Assembly (NCBI GenBank): GCA_965228905.1
Contig: CBDDII010000002.1
Span: 806,001 to 870,000 of the forward strand
From: CALKXV01 sp965228905
GTDB taxonomy: Bacteria > Pseudomonadota > Alphaproteobacteria > Rhodobacterales > Rhodobacteraceae
Direction of reading: 5' to 3'
DNA length: 64,000 nt
Numbering within the stretch: the first letter of the stretch is position 1; each line of letters starts with the position of its first letter. The notes beneath the pieces are model-generated. The model made no database searches, was not told the DNA's origin, and saw only the letters and a program-made list of their open reading frames with translations. Positions 52,111 through 60,042 of the stretch are shown here, one piece after another. Both the position numbers and the translations under genes were made by a program.

Positions 52111-52165
52111 ACGTCGGTGTTACGTCGGTATCACGTCGGTATTACGTCGGTATTGCGTCGGTGCC
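52111..52165. repeat. Five tandem 11-bp repeats
   Basis: Five units of an ACGTCGGTATT-type 11-mer at 52111, 52122, 52133, 52144 and 52155; units 3 and 4 are identical and the others differ by one to three bases. The core xCGTCGGT is kept in all five. Period is about one helical turn. Lies in the 331-bp gap between rnc and the gamma-glutamyltransferase-like gene. Confidence 0.85.
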
Positions 52166-52239
52166 TTGATCGGTGAACGCGGACGAACGACACCTGTTGG
52201 CGGCGTTCGGTTACGAAGGTTGCTGATGGATTAACGGGG

Positions 52240-52342
52240 GCGAAGTCCGTCGCGGACTTCGCGTCGGAAAATGTCGCATTTTCCGTTGTGGGGACGGGAT
52301 TTCCGCGTCGGAAATCCTTGCAGAGTTTGCGACAAACTCTGC
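52240..52342. repeat. Array of four perfect hairpins with 3-nt loops
   Basis: Stems of 10, 9, 9 and 10 bp at 52240-52262, 52265-52285, 52297-52317 and 52320-52342. Loops are TCG, TCG, CGT and CGA. All stems are perfect and differ in sequence. Gaps between them are 2, 11 and 2 bases, so they form two pairs. The array begins 4 bases after the stop of the next (minus-strand) gene and would form its 3' untranslated end. Apart from this and the 11-bp repeats, the gap 52016-52346 shows no gene. Confidence 0.88.
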
Positions 52343-52346
52343 CCCG

Positions 52347-53933
52347 TCAGAACCCGATGGCGGCGCCGTCGCTGCGGGGGTCCGTCGCCCCTTCGATCAG
52401 GCCCGAAGGGTGCCAGACCAGTGCGCCGGCGTGGCCCATCATTTCCTCGTATCCGCCAACGATTTCGACGGCGTGGCCCGCCCCTTTCAGCCAGTCGATC
52501 ACATCGGCGTCGATCCGGTTTTCCAGCTTGAGCGTTGTGGTCTCTTCCCCCCAGGTGCGGCCCAGAAGCCAGCGGGGCGCGGTGATCGACTGTTGCAATT
52601 CTTCCCCGTGCAGAACGTGGCGCGCAAAGACCATGGCTTGCGTCTGCGGCTGTCCTTCGCCGCCCATGGTGCCCCAGGGCATGACGCGGCCATCGGCGAG
52701 ATGGGCGAGGGCCGGTTGGATCGTGTGAAAGGGGCGGCGGTGCGGCATCAGGGGGTTTGGGTGCGCGGGATCGAGCGAGAAACTGGTGCCCCGGTTCTGC
52801 CAATGGAGGCCGGTTTCTTCGAGCACGAGGCCCGAGCCGAATTCCCAATAGATGCTTTGAATGGCGCTGACCGCGCGGCCTTCGCCGTCGATGGCGCCGA
52901 ACCAGACAGTGTCGCCGTCCTGCGAGGGATGCGGCCAGGGGGCGGCACGGGTGGCGTCGATCTGGCCCGCCATGGCGTCGAGCCGGGCGGGATCCAGATA
53001 GCTTTCGGCGGGCTTAGACATATAGGCCGGGTCCACCACATGGGCGTCGCGGATGCGGAACGCCTGTTTCGTGGCCTCGACCAGCGCATGGACGAAGGGC
53101 GCGGTTTCGGCCCTTTCGACGCCAAGACGGTCGTAGATGCCAAGGATGATGAGCGCGGCCAGCCCCTGGGTGGGGGGCGGCATGTTGTAAAGGGTGTGAC
53201 CCTTGATGTTGAGCGTCAGCGGTGTGACGTCGAGGGCCTTGTGACGGTTGAAATCTTCCGCGCGAAGGGGGCTTCCCACGCGGGCAAGGTCGGCGGCAAG
53301 GGCGCGGGCGAGGTCGCCGCGATAGAAACTGTCGAGCCCGTCTTTTGCCAGCCGCCGCATGGTTTCGGCGAGGCGAGGCTGTTTGACGATGTCGCCGATT
53401 TCAAGGTTGCCGCTGGAAAGGTAGACCTCGGCAAAGCCCGGAACATCTTTCAACTGGTCGGCCTTGGTGGTGGCGTTGCGGGCGAGGGTTTCGGCGGCGG
53501 GCACGCCATTTTCGGCATAGAAAATCGCGTCTTCGAAGAGGCGCGAAAGGGGCAGCGTGCCGCCCCATCTGGCGCTGTCTTGCAGGGCGCGTTCCAGCCC
53601 GGACACGGCACCGGCCATGGTGAGCGCGGCAAGTGGTCCGCGTGAGGGTATCGTTTCAAACCATTGATTTTTATAAAAATCCGCATCGGCCTTGCCCGCT
53701 GCTGCGCCGCAGGCGTCGATGGCGGTGACGGGTTTGTTTGGCGCGTGGATCAGCCAGAAATTGTCGCCGCCCAATGCGTTCATATGTGGATAGACCACGG
53801 TAAGCGTGGCGGCGATGGCGACGGATGCCTCGATCGCGTTGCCGCCGTCGCGCAGGATCCGCAGGCCCGCTTCGCTGGCCAGGTGATGGGGCGAGGAGAC
53901 CATGCCTCGGGTCGCGCGAGTGGTGTGCAGCAT
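52347..53933 (-). CDS. Gamma-glutamyltransferase-family protein, likely oxamate amidohydrolase (HpxW-like)
   Basis: 528-residue Ntn hydrolase. The GGNAIEASVAIAATLTVVYPHMNALGG-type start is kept in shorter recognisable pieces, and the self-cleavage/nucleophile threonine is expected in DGDTVWFGAID near residue 337. No signal peptide, unlike secreted gamma-glutamyltransferases, so it acts in the cytoplasm. HpxW of Klebsiella, an oxamate amidohydrolase, belongs to this branch, and the adjacent oxamate-forming genes support that role. Starts 12 bp after allH. Confidence 0.78.
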   Translation of the reverse strand: MLHTTRATRGMVSSPHHLASEAGLRILRDGGNAIEASVAIAATLTVVYPHMNALGGDNFWLIHAPNKPVTAIDACGAAAGKADADFYKNQWFETIPSRGPLAALTMAGAVSGLERALQDSARWGGTLPLSRLFEDAIFYAENGVPAAETLARNATTKADQLKDVPGFAEVYLSSGNLEIGDIVKQPRLAETMRRLAKDGLDSFYRGDLARALAADLARVGSPLRAEDFNRHKALDVTPLTLNIKGHTLYNMPPPTQGLAALIILGIYDRLGVERAETAPFVHALVEATKQAFRIRDAHVVDPAYMSKPAESYLDPARLDAMAGQIDATRAAPWPHPSQDGDTVWFGAIDGEGRAVSAIQSIYWEFGSGLVLEETGLHWQNRGTSFSLDPAHPNPLMPHRRPFHTIQPALAHLADGRVMPWGTMGGEGQPQTQAMVFARHVLHGEELQQSITAPRWLLGRTWGEETTTLKLENRIDADVIDWLKGAGHAVEIVGGYEEMMGHAGALVWHPSGLIEGATDPRSDGAAIGF

Positions 53934-53945
53934 GGGCGGTTCCTT

Positions 53946-54806
53946 TCAGGCGGCTTCGGCGGGGGCAAGGGCGGCGCGGAAGGTGAGTATCGCTCCGGCA
54001 AAGGCATCCCAGCCCGAGGAATGGCCAATCCTGTTCAGTTCGGCAAGGGCGGGGGCGAGGTTTTTGCCGGTCAGAACGGCATTCAGGGCATGGTGGAGGC
54101 TGTCGTTTCCCATTCCCTGGGCTGCGGCGGAAAGGAGCGAGCGGGAAATCCTGTTGGTTCTTTGTTCGGCGTCGGGTGCGAGGCGTGACCAGAGCGTGCA
54201 GGCTATATTGCCCAAGCCGAGCGCATGGAGCGCGATCATTGCGCCGCCGAGGAAATCGTCGCCTGCGGGGGTGAGGCCCGGTCCGCGCCCGAGAAGGTGG
54301 CGCGCCCAGTCGAGGTTGGTGAGGTCGCCCCGGATGGTGCGGGAGAGGCCGGAGTGCATGGCGGTGGTTCCCGCCTTGGCGGGGGCGATGAGCGTCGTGC
54401 CATAGCCCTCGCCCGGTGGGTCAAGGGTTTGGGCGTCAAGGCGAGTGAGCGCGGTTTGGAGGGTGCTGTGATCCTGCCTTTGCAGGCGTGGCGGCTGCCA
54501 GGGTTTGGCGCGGGTCGTGTCGATGGCAGGCAGCCCGCCGATGTGCAGGATGCCGTTGAAAAGATGTGCCGATTTCCCGACCTTCAGTCCGGTTTTCGAC
54601 CAGCTCGGGGCGGTGCGGTCGGTGGCGAGGTTTATCGGCCCGAGGGGCGTTTTCGCGTCGGTGATGGCGATCAGCCCGGCGGGCATTTCGGCGTAGAATG
54701 TCGAGGCAAAAACGGCGATGATCCGTCCGGTGCCGTCGGTTTCAAATGTTTTCGCCGCCATTGGGCCGGTCTGCCTGGCCATCATCCGGGGTGGGACGTC
54801 AAACAT
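53946..54806 (-). CDS. allH: Oxamate carbamoyltransferase subunit AllH (DUF2877)
   Basis: 286 residues. The C-terminal GRGPGLTPAGDDFLGG motif is diagnostic of DUF2877 (E. coli YlbF/AllH). AllF, AllG and AllH together form oxamate carbamoyltransferase, which converts N-carbamoyl-2-oxoglycine (oxalurate) and phosphate to oxamate and carbamoyl phosphate. The start overlaps the carbamate kinase gene by 8 bases. Confidence 0.85.
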   Translation of the reverse strand: MFDVPPRMMARQTGPMAAKTFETDGTGRIIAVFASTFYAEMPAGLIAITDAKTPLGPINLATDRTAPSWSKTGLKVGKSAHLFNGILHIGGLPAIDTTRAKPWQPPRLQRQDHSTLQTALTRLDAQTLDPPGEGYGTTLIAPAKAGTTAMHSGLSRTIRGDLTNLDWARHLLGRGPGLTPAGDDFLGGAMIALHALGLGNIACTLWSRLAPDAEQRTNRISRSLLSAAAQGMGNDSLHHALNAVLTGKNLAPALAELNRIGHSSGWDAFAGAILTFRAALAPAEAA

Positions 54807-55770
54807 GGGGATCGGCGGTGATATGGGTGCCCGCCTCGCCTTTCAGAGCGGCACCGGCCTGTTCCAGGTGGGCGATGATGACGCGCTTGCCGCCGCCCCG
54901 GATGAACCTGAGGGCGGCGTCGATCTTTGGCCCCATACTGCCCGGTGGGAACTGGCCGTCGTTCATGTGGGCCTGCATCTCGGATGCGGTGACGTGGGAC
55001 AGGGCGCGGGCCTTTGGCGTGCCGAAGTCGATCATGACCTGGGGGACGGCGGTGAGCATGACCATGGTTTCGATATGAAGGACGTTGGCCATGTGGGCGG
55101 TGGTAAGGTCTTTGTCGATCACCGCTTCGACGCCGAGGCGGGTGCCGTCGGGGTTGCGGATGACGGGGATGCCGCCGCCGCCGCCAGCGATGACGATGGA
55201 GCCGCGGCGGGACAGTTCGTCGATCAGGGAGATGTCGCAGATGTGTTGTGGTGCGGGCGAGGGGACGACGTGGCGCCAGCCGCGCCCGGAGTCTTCCTTC
55301 ATGGTCCAGCCCATCTTTTCGCCGACCTCGCGGGCTTCGGCTTCGGAATAGAAGGTGCCGATGGGTTTGGTGGGGGTCTGGAAGGCGGGGTCGTTGGGGT
55401 CGACCTCGACTTGGGTCAGAAGGCAGGCGGCGTGGCGGGGGTTGCCGACTTCGCGCAGGGCGTTTTCGATGGCCTGCACTAGGAGATAGGCGATGCCGCC
55501 CTGTGAATGGGCGACGCAGATGTCCAAGGGCATGGGCGCGATGGTGTCGCGGGTCAGGGCCTGGCGCAGGAGGATCTTGCCGACGACGGGGCCGTTGCCG
55601 TGGGTGATGATGAGCTGGTTGTCGCGTTGGGCGAGCGGGAGGAGCGCCTTGGCCGTGAGGGCGGCGATGTCCTTTTGTTCGCGCGAGGTGCCTTCGATGT
55701 CTTCGGGGTGGGTTGCGTTGCCGCCGATGGCCACCACGATCCGGTCGGGGATGTCGAAGGGTTCGGCCAT
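54799..55770 (-). CDS. allK: Carbamate kinase (AllK-type)
   Basis: 323 residues of the amino-acid-kinase fold: VVAIGGNATHP near the start, ITHGNGPVVGKILLRQ, IAGGGGGIPVI and VEAVIDKDLTTAHMA, the ATP and carbamoyl-phosphate sites. It would make ATP from the carbamoyl phosphate released by AllFGH. One base separates it from the allF stop. ArcC of arginine fermentation has the same fold, but no arcAB genes are here. Confidence 0.9.
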   Translation of the reverse strand: MAEPFDIPDRIVVAIGGNATHPEDIEGTSREQKDIAALTAKALLPLAQRDNQLIITHGNGPVVGKILLRQALTRDTIAPMPLDICVAHSQGGIAYLLVQAIENALREVGNPRHAACLLTQVEVDPNDPAFQTPTKPIGTFYSEAEAREVGEKMGWTMKEDSGRGWRHVVPSPAPQHICDISLIDELSRRGSIVIAGGGGGIPVIRNPDGTRLGVEAVIDKDLTTAHMANVLHIETMVMLTAVPQVMIDFGTPKARALSHVTASEMQAHMNDGQFPPGSMGPKIDAALRFIRGGGKRVIIAHLEQAGAALKGEAGTHITADPHV

Positions 55771-55771
55771 G

Positions 55772-57238
55772 TTATTCGCGCGCCTTCGTGGCCCAGAGAG
55801 TGGCTTCGGCGTTGGAGGGGGCGACGATCACCCCGGCGGCTTGCAGCTTGGCGATCTGGGTTGCGCGGTTCTGGCGGTCGGTCTCGGTGCCGGTGACGCT
55901 GGCGATCAGATGGGGCGAAGCGTCGGTGCGATGTTCGGCGATGGTGGCGGCAAGGTGGCCGGCGGGATCGTCGTGGGCGCCAAAGCCGATCACCACGTCC
56001 AGAAGGATGACAGCGAGGTCTTCGCGCCCCAGTGCTTCGATCAGGGGTGCGTCGCGCACGCTGGGGTCGATCATCGGGTGGGGGCGGCCTTGCGTGTAGC
56101 GGTCGTCGCCAAGGTCGAGGATCAAGTGGCCACTGCCGTCTTCGGGGCCGGTGCCGGGGATGGGTGCGTTGGAGCGGGTTTCAAGGCTTTGATTTTGCAG
56201 GATAACTTGAGCTTCGGCGCAGAGGGTTCCGCCCGCGTAAAGGCCGAGGATCTCGCCCGGACGGGGGGCGAGATCGGGGGCGGTCGCACCCTCGTCGGCG
56301 CGACCCAAGGCGGCGAGGGCGGCATCGCGCAGGGTGAAGACCTGCACGGCATTTTCTGGCATCTCCATCGGTTTGGCCCCCATCAGGCAGACCGTGGCGT
56401 GCTTGCCGGTGGCGGCGAGTTTGGCCAAAACGCGGGTGGCGACGTCTTTGCCTGGCGGCTTGGCGATCAGCACGATATGGCGGGTCGCGTCATCCTCGGC
56501 CAGCGCATCGAGGGCGGCGAGGGTAGAGAGACCGCCGACTTCGGACTTGAGGTCGCGTCCGCCGACGCCGATGGCGTGGCTGATGCCGCCGCCGTTTTGC
56601 GCGATGAGGCAGGAGACTTCCTGAATGCCGGTGCCGGAGGCACCGACAATGCCAATCTCGCCCGAAGGCACGGCATTGGCGAAGGCCAGCGGCGTGCCCG
56701 CGATGATCGCGGTGCCGCAGTCCGGCCCCATGACAAGACGGCCCAGATCGGCGGCTTCCTGTTTCAGGGCGGCTTCGTCTTCGATGGCCACATTGTCGGA
56801 AAAGATCATGGCGTTGAGGCCACGTCGAATGGCCTTGCGCGCCTCGGCAATTGCGAAATCGCCCGGCACCGAGATCAGGGCGAGGTTGGCATCCGGCATG
56901 GCGGCGACGGCAGAGCGGAGCGTGCGGGGGCGGTGCGCCTCGGCCTCTCCGCCGCGCGTTGTGGGGGCGTCGAGTTGGGTTTCGGCGTCGGCGAGGGCCT
57001 CGGTCGCCACGGCTTCGGTCTCGGCACGGATGGCGATGACCAGATCGCCGCCGCCGGCGCTGCGGCCTTCGTCGTTCAACACGCCCGCGTCTGTCATGAT
57101 TTCATGATTGGCGGGGGTGCCCATCATCAGGGCGGCTTCTTCGACGCCGTCGGTCGCGGCAATGGACCGCGACAGGCGCATGAGGGCGACGGAATCGAGG
57201 TACATGGCCCGGCGGACCTTGTTCAGAACATGGCTCAT
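55772..57238 (-). CDS. allF: Oxamate carbamoyltransferase subunit AllF (FdrA), lacking the C-terminal domain
   Basis: 488 residues from the ATG at 57238, in an ATGA overlap with allG. Motifs MGTPANHEIM, MIFSDNVAIEDE, MGPDCGTAIIAGTPLAFAN, GIVGASGTGIQEVSCLI and GLYAGGTLCAEAQVIL are those of FdrA, a succinyl-CoA-synthetase-like fold. E. coli FdrA is about 555 residues; this one stops at the EATLWATKARE position, about 50-60 residues short. The missing C-terminal piece is encoded separately at 58628-58801. Confidence 0.9.
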   Translation of the reverse strand: MSHVLNKVRRAMYLDSVALMRLSRSIAATDGVEEAALMMGTPANHEIMTDAGVLNDEGRSAGGGDLVIAIRAETEAVATEALADAETQLDAPTTRGGEAEAHRPRTLRSAVAAMPDANLALISVPGDFAIAEARKAIRRGLNAMIFSDNVAIEDEAALKQEAADLGRLVMGPDCGTAIIAGTPLAFANAVPSGEIGIVGASGTGIQEVSCLIAQNGGGISHAIGVGGRDLKSEVGGLSTLAALDALAEDDATRHIVLIAKPPGKDVATRVLAKLAATGKHATVCLMGAKPMEMPENAVQVFTLRDAALAALGRADEGATAPDLAPRPGEILGLYAGGTLCAEAQVILQNQSLETRSNAPIPGTGPEDGSGHLILDLGDDRYTQGRPHPMIDPSVRDAPLIEALGREDLAVILLDVVIGFGAHDDPAGHLAATIAEHRTDASPHLIASVTGTETDRQNRATQIAKLQAAGVIVAPSNAEATLWATKARE

Positions 57239-58488
57239 GCGGCGATCCCCAGTTTTTCGGCCAGTGCGGTGAGCGCGGCGGTGAAACAGCCCATGGGGGC
57301 CTTGACGACGCCCGCGCCGACCTGCCCGATGCCGGGTTCGCGGTGCGCGATGCCGGTGTTGATGGTGGGAGCCAGGCCGGTTTCGACCACGCGGCGGATG
57401 TCGATGCCGGTTGGCACGCCCAGATAGTCCATTCCGGGGATCGTCCATTCGGGGTTTTCGCCCTGGGTGATTTCGCCCATGGCACGGGTGAAGTTGCCCG
57501 CTTCGGAAGCCGCACCGGCCCCGACGAAACCGGCGACGGCGGGGGCGGCCCCCATGGCAAATCCGCCAAGGCCGATGGTTTCGACGATGGCGCTGTCGCC
57601 CATGTCGGGGTTGGCGTCCGCCTCGGTATAGCCGGGGAAGTAGAGGCCGTCGGGCATTTCCACAGGCGCGGTGAACCATTGATCTGATGTGCCCGAGACC
57701 AGCACGCCGAAGTCGGTGCCGTTGCGGCACATGGCGGTGACGATGGAGGAGCCTTCGATGCCCCGTGCCGGGTCGGTGATGGATTTGCCCATGGCCATGG
57801 CGATGTTCAAAAAGAACTGGTCGTTGCCCGCGATGAAGGCCAGTGCCTTGGCGAGTTCCGTATTGTTATCAGAGGTTTCCGCCAGTGCCGGGGCGAGGGC
57901 GCGGAGGGTGAGGCCGGAGCAGGCGACATTTCTCTGGTGCATTTCGTCGCCCATGGTGAGGCCGCGGGCGATGATGTTTTTCAAAGGCAGGCCGCCCGTG
58001 TGGCGCAGCGCCTTTCCAAGGGCGGGGCCGAAACCATCGCGCAGCCAGCGCAGGCGGTTCAGCACCTCTTCGTCGTTGCCGCCAAAGCGCATGACCTTGC
58101 CGAGGCCTTCGTTGATGGCGCAATAGGCGCGGTTGCCGAAGGTGCGGTTTTCAACGACCAGAAGGGGTTGCGACACGGTGGTCATGCCGGTCATCGGGCC
58201 GACGGCATCGAAGGGGTGGTTGGGGGCGAAGGTGAAGTCGCCCGCGCCGGCTTTCTTGTCGGCGTCGGCAAGGTCGGACGCCCAGCCTTCGAAGACGGCG
58301 ATGCCCTGGATCGCGCCGCGCATCGGGCCGCACATGCGGGTCCAGTCGATCGGCGGGCCGGCGTGGAGGATCGTACCAGGTTCAAGGTTGGGGATGGCCT
58401 GATGTGCCGGGATCACGTCGATCAGGACGGGATCGCCGGTGAGCATCCGGGAGAGGGTTTCGGCGTTGGCGGCTTCGATCAGGTGCAT
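57235..58488 (-). CDS. allG: Oxamate carbamoyltransferase subunit AllG (DUF1116, YlbE)
   Basis: 417 residues from the ATG at 58488; the frame upstream crosses a GC-rich hairpin zone and is not coding. Motifs LHAGPPIDWTRMCGPMRGA, NEGLGKVMRFGGND, ITMGDE-like LTMGDEMHQRN, NPDMGDSAIVETIGLGG and GIDIRRVVETGLAP match E. coli YlbE closely. Works with AllF and AllH on oxalurate. Confidence 0.92.
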   Translation of the reverse strand: MHLIEAANAETLSRMLTGDPVLIDVIPAHQAIPNLEPGTILHAGPPIDWTRMCGPMRGAIQGIAVFEGWASDLADADKKAGAGDFTFAPNHPFDAVGPMTGMTTVSQPLLVVENRTFGNRAYCAINEGLGKVMRFGGNDEEVLNRLRWLRDGFGPALGKALRHTGGLPLKNIIARGLTMGDEMHQRNVACSGLTLRALAPALAETSDNNTELAKALAFIAGNDQFFLNIAMAMGKSITDPARGIEGSSIVTAMCRNGTDFGVLVSGTSDQWFTAPVEMPDGLYFPGYTEADANPDMGDSAIVETIGLGGFAMGAAPAVAGFVGAGAASEAGNFTRAMGEITQGENPEWTIPGMDYLGVPTGIDIRRVVETGLAPTINTGIAHREPGIGQVGAGVVKAPMGCFTAALTALAEKLGIAA

Positions 58489-58627
58489 TGGGATTTCTCG
58501 CCACAGATACCGATGTTGTGCCCGGTCGCAGACCGGGCATCCCCCGACCGCCCCCCCGGGCGGGGGATACTCCCCCACCCGGCAGCCGGGGGATGCCCTT
58601 CATTCTGAGAAAGTTGGTTCAAGTCTT
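58489..58627 (-). repeat. GC-rich hairpin cluster inside the ureide operon
   Basis: The only sizeable gap within the operon (139 bp), between the AllF C-terminal gene and allG. It holds TGCCCGGTC-gca-GACCGGGCA (58519-58539), ATCCCCCG paired with CGGGGGAT (58539-58568) and CCCGG-cag-CCGGG. Two of these have 3-nt loops, like the array at 52240. May act as attenuator or mRNA-processing site. Confidence 0.65.
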
Positions 58628-58801
58628 CTAACTCCCCATCTTCGACAAGAGTGCCGCCAGTTTCGGATCGCCGCCTGCGGGCGGGGACCAGTCGACGCTG
58701 ACCACTTCGACGCCTTGGGATTTCAAATCCTCGGCAAAGCTGTCCAATCCGAGGTTGACCACCTTCAGAGGGCCTTGGAGGGGGGAGGGCTTGTCACTCA
58801 T
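58628..58801 (-). CDS. Detached C-terminal domain of AllF (FdrA), 57 aa
   Basis: 57 residues from an ATG in an ATGA overlap with the pucG stop. The segments LKVVNLGLDSFAEDLKSQG and VDWSPPAGGDPKLAALL match the last 50 or so residues of full-length FdrA, which in E. coli read VAVINIGLRSFALEL and QWSPVAGGNKKLARLL (from memory). The main AllF gene downstream lacks exactly this part. The pair would reassemble the subunit. Confidence 0.82.
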   Translation of the reverse strand: MSDKPSPLQGPLKVVNLGLDSFAEDLKSQGVEVVSVDWSPPAGGDPKLAALLSKMGS

Positions 58802-60042
58802 TGGTCGGCCTTTGCGTAGATGTCGTAGGCGGCGTCGATGCCTGCGTTCGCAGGCGGTGTGACGCCGTTCCGTCTGAGGACGGCATCGAGCGACGCCAGG
58901 CAGCGCAGCACGTTGGATTTGCGGCAGACGTATCCCATGGTGCCGATCCGCCAAATTTTCCCGGCGAGCGGGCCGAAGGAGGTGCCGATCTCGATGCCGA
59001 AGTCGTTCAGCATCTGGGCGCGGACGACTTCGCCATCGCCGCAGGCTTGGGGGATGTGGACGCCGGTGACGTTGGTCATGCGGTTGTTTGCATCGCCAAA
59101 GAGGGTGAGGCCCATGGCCTTCAGCCCCGCGCGTAGCGCCTGACTGGTCGTGCGATGCCGGGCGATGCAGGTGTCCAGCCCTTCTTCCAGCACCACGCGG
59201 GCGGCTTCGTGGGCGGCGTAGAGCATGGAGGTGGCTTCGGTGTGGTGGTTCAGGCGCTTTTCGGACCAGTAGTCCATGATCATCGCCAGATCGAGGTAGT
59301 TGGTGGAAATGCGCGGGCCTTGCGCGGCGACGAAGCCTTCGGGGCGGATGCCGCCTTCGATGTGTTTGCGGTTGGCGATGACTTGCGCCGCGCGGTCCGA
59401 CAGGGTGACGGGCGAGGTGCCGGGGGGGCCGGACATGCATTTTTGCAGGGCGGTGGAAACAGCATCAAGGCCGAGTGCGTCGGTGTCGAATGGGTTACCG
59501 GTGAGGCTGGCGGTGGTGTCGGAGTAAAATAGCGTGCCGGTTTCGGCGCAGACTTCTCCCAGCCCTTCGAAGGGTTGGACCATGGTGGTGGAGGTGTCGC
59601 CGTGGACGAGGGCGAGGACGCGGGGCTTGTGCTGGCGGATGGCGTCGGCGATTTCCTGGGGATCGAAGACCTGTCCCCACTCGGCTTCCATCGTGATGAC
59701 CTCGCCACCCGCGCGGGAAGAGATTTCGGCCAGGAGGTGGCCGAAGCGGCCGAACATGGGCACCAGCACCTTGTCGCCGGGGCAGATGAGGGAGGAGAGG
59801 CACGCCTCGATCCCGGCACGGGCGGTGCCGTCGATCAGGAAGGTCCAGCGGTTCTGCGTCTGGAAGATGGCGCGGTAGAGCACCATGATTTCATTCATGA
59901 AACCGGTGAATTCCGGGTCGAACTGGCCGAGCATGGGCGTCGACATGGCGCGCAGGACGCGGGGGGAAACGTCGACGGGGCCGGGGCCCATCAGGAGGCG
60001 CGGGGTCGGGTCGAGGGGTTTGATGTCGAGGGGGTGGCTCAC
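58798..60042 (-). CDS. pucG: (S)-ureidoglycine--glyoxylate transaminase (PucG-like)
   Basis: 414 residues from a GTG in a GTGA overlap with allC. Class-V PLP aminotransferase: LLMGPGPVDVSPRVL start, SDTTASLTGNPF, the PLP lysine in ALQKCMSGPPGTSP, and IWRIGTMGYVC at the end. It resembles alanine-glyoxylate aminotransferase; in Bacillus PucG converts ureidoglycine plus glyoxylate to oxalurate plus glycine. The neighbouring oxalurate genes make that role likely. Confidence 0.85.
   Translation of the reverse strand: MSHPLDIKPLDPTPRLLMGPGPVDVSPRVLRAMSTPMLGQFDPEFTGFMNEIMVLYRAIFQTQNRWTFLIDGTARAGIEACLSSLICPGDKVLVPMFGRFGHLLAEISSRAGGEVITMEAEWGQVFDPQEIADAIRQHKPRVLALVHGDTSTTMVQPFEGLGEVCAETGTLFYSDTTASLTGNPFDTDALGLDAVSTALQKCMSGPPGTSPVTLSDRAAQVIANRKHIEGGIRPEGFVAAQGPRISTNYLDLAMIMDYWSEKRLNHHTEATSMLYAAHEAARVVLEEGLDTCIARHRTTSQALRAGLKAMGLTLFGDANNRMTNVTGVHIPQACGDGEVVRAQMLNDFGIEIGTSFGPLAGKIWRIGTMGYVCRKSNVLRCLASLDAVLRRNGVTPPANAGIDAAYDIYAKADQ

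Noticed and set aside
52111..52165. CRISPR-like repeat
   Set aside because: Units are 11 bp with no spacers and no cas genes are nearby.
55493..57427. 644-codon open frame on the plus strand
   Set aside because: It lies wholly opposite allK, allF and allG and has low-complexity Gly/Ala/Arg composition; a shadow of the GC-rich third positions.
58489..58578. N-terminal extension of AllG
   Set aside because: It translates the hairpin zone and has no match to the AllG N-terminus, which begins at 58488.
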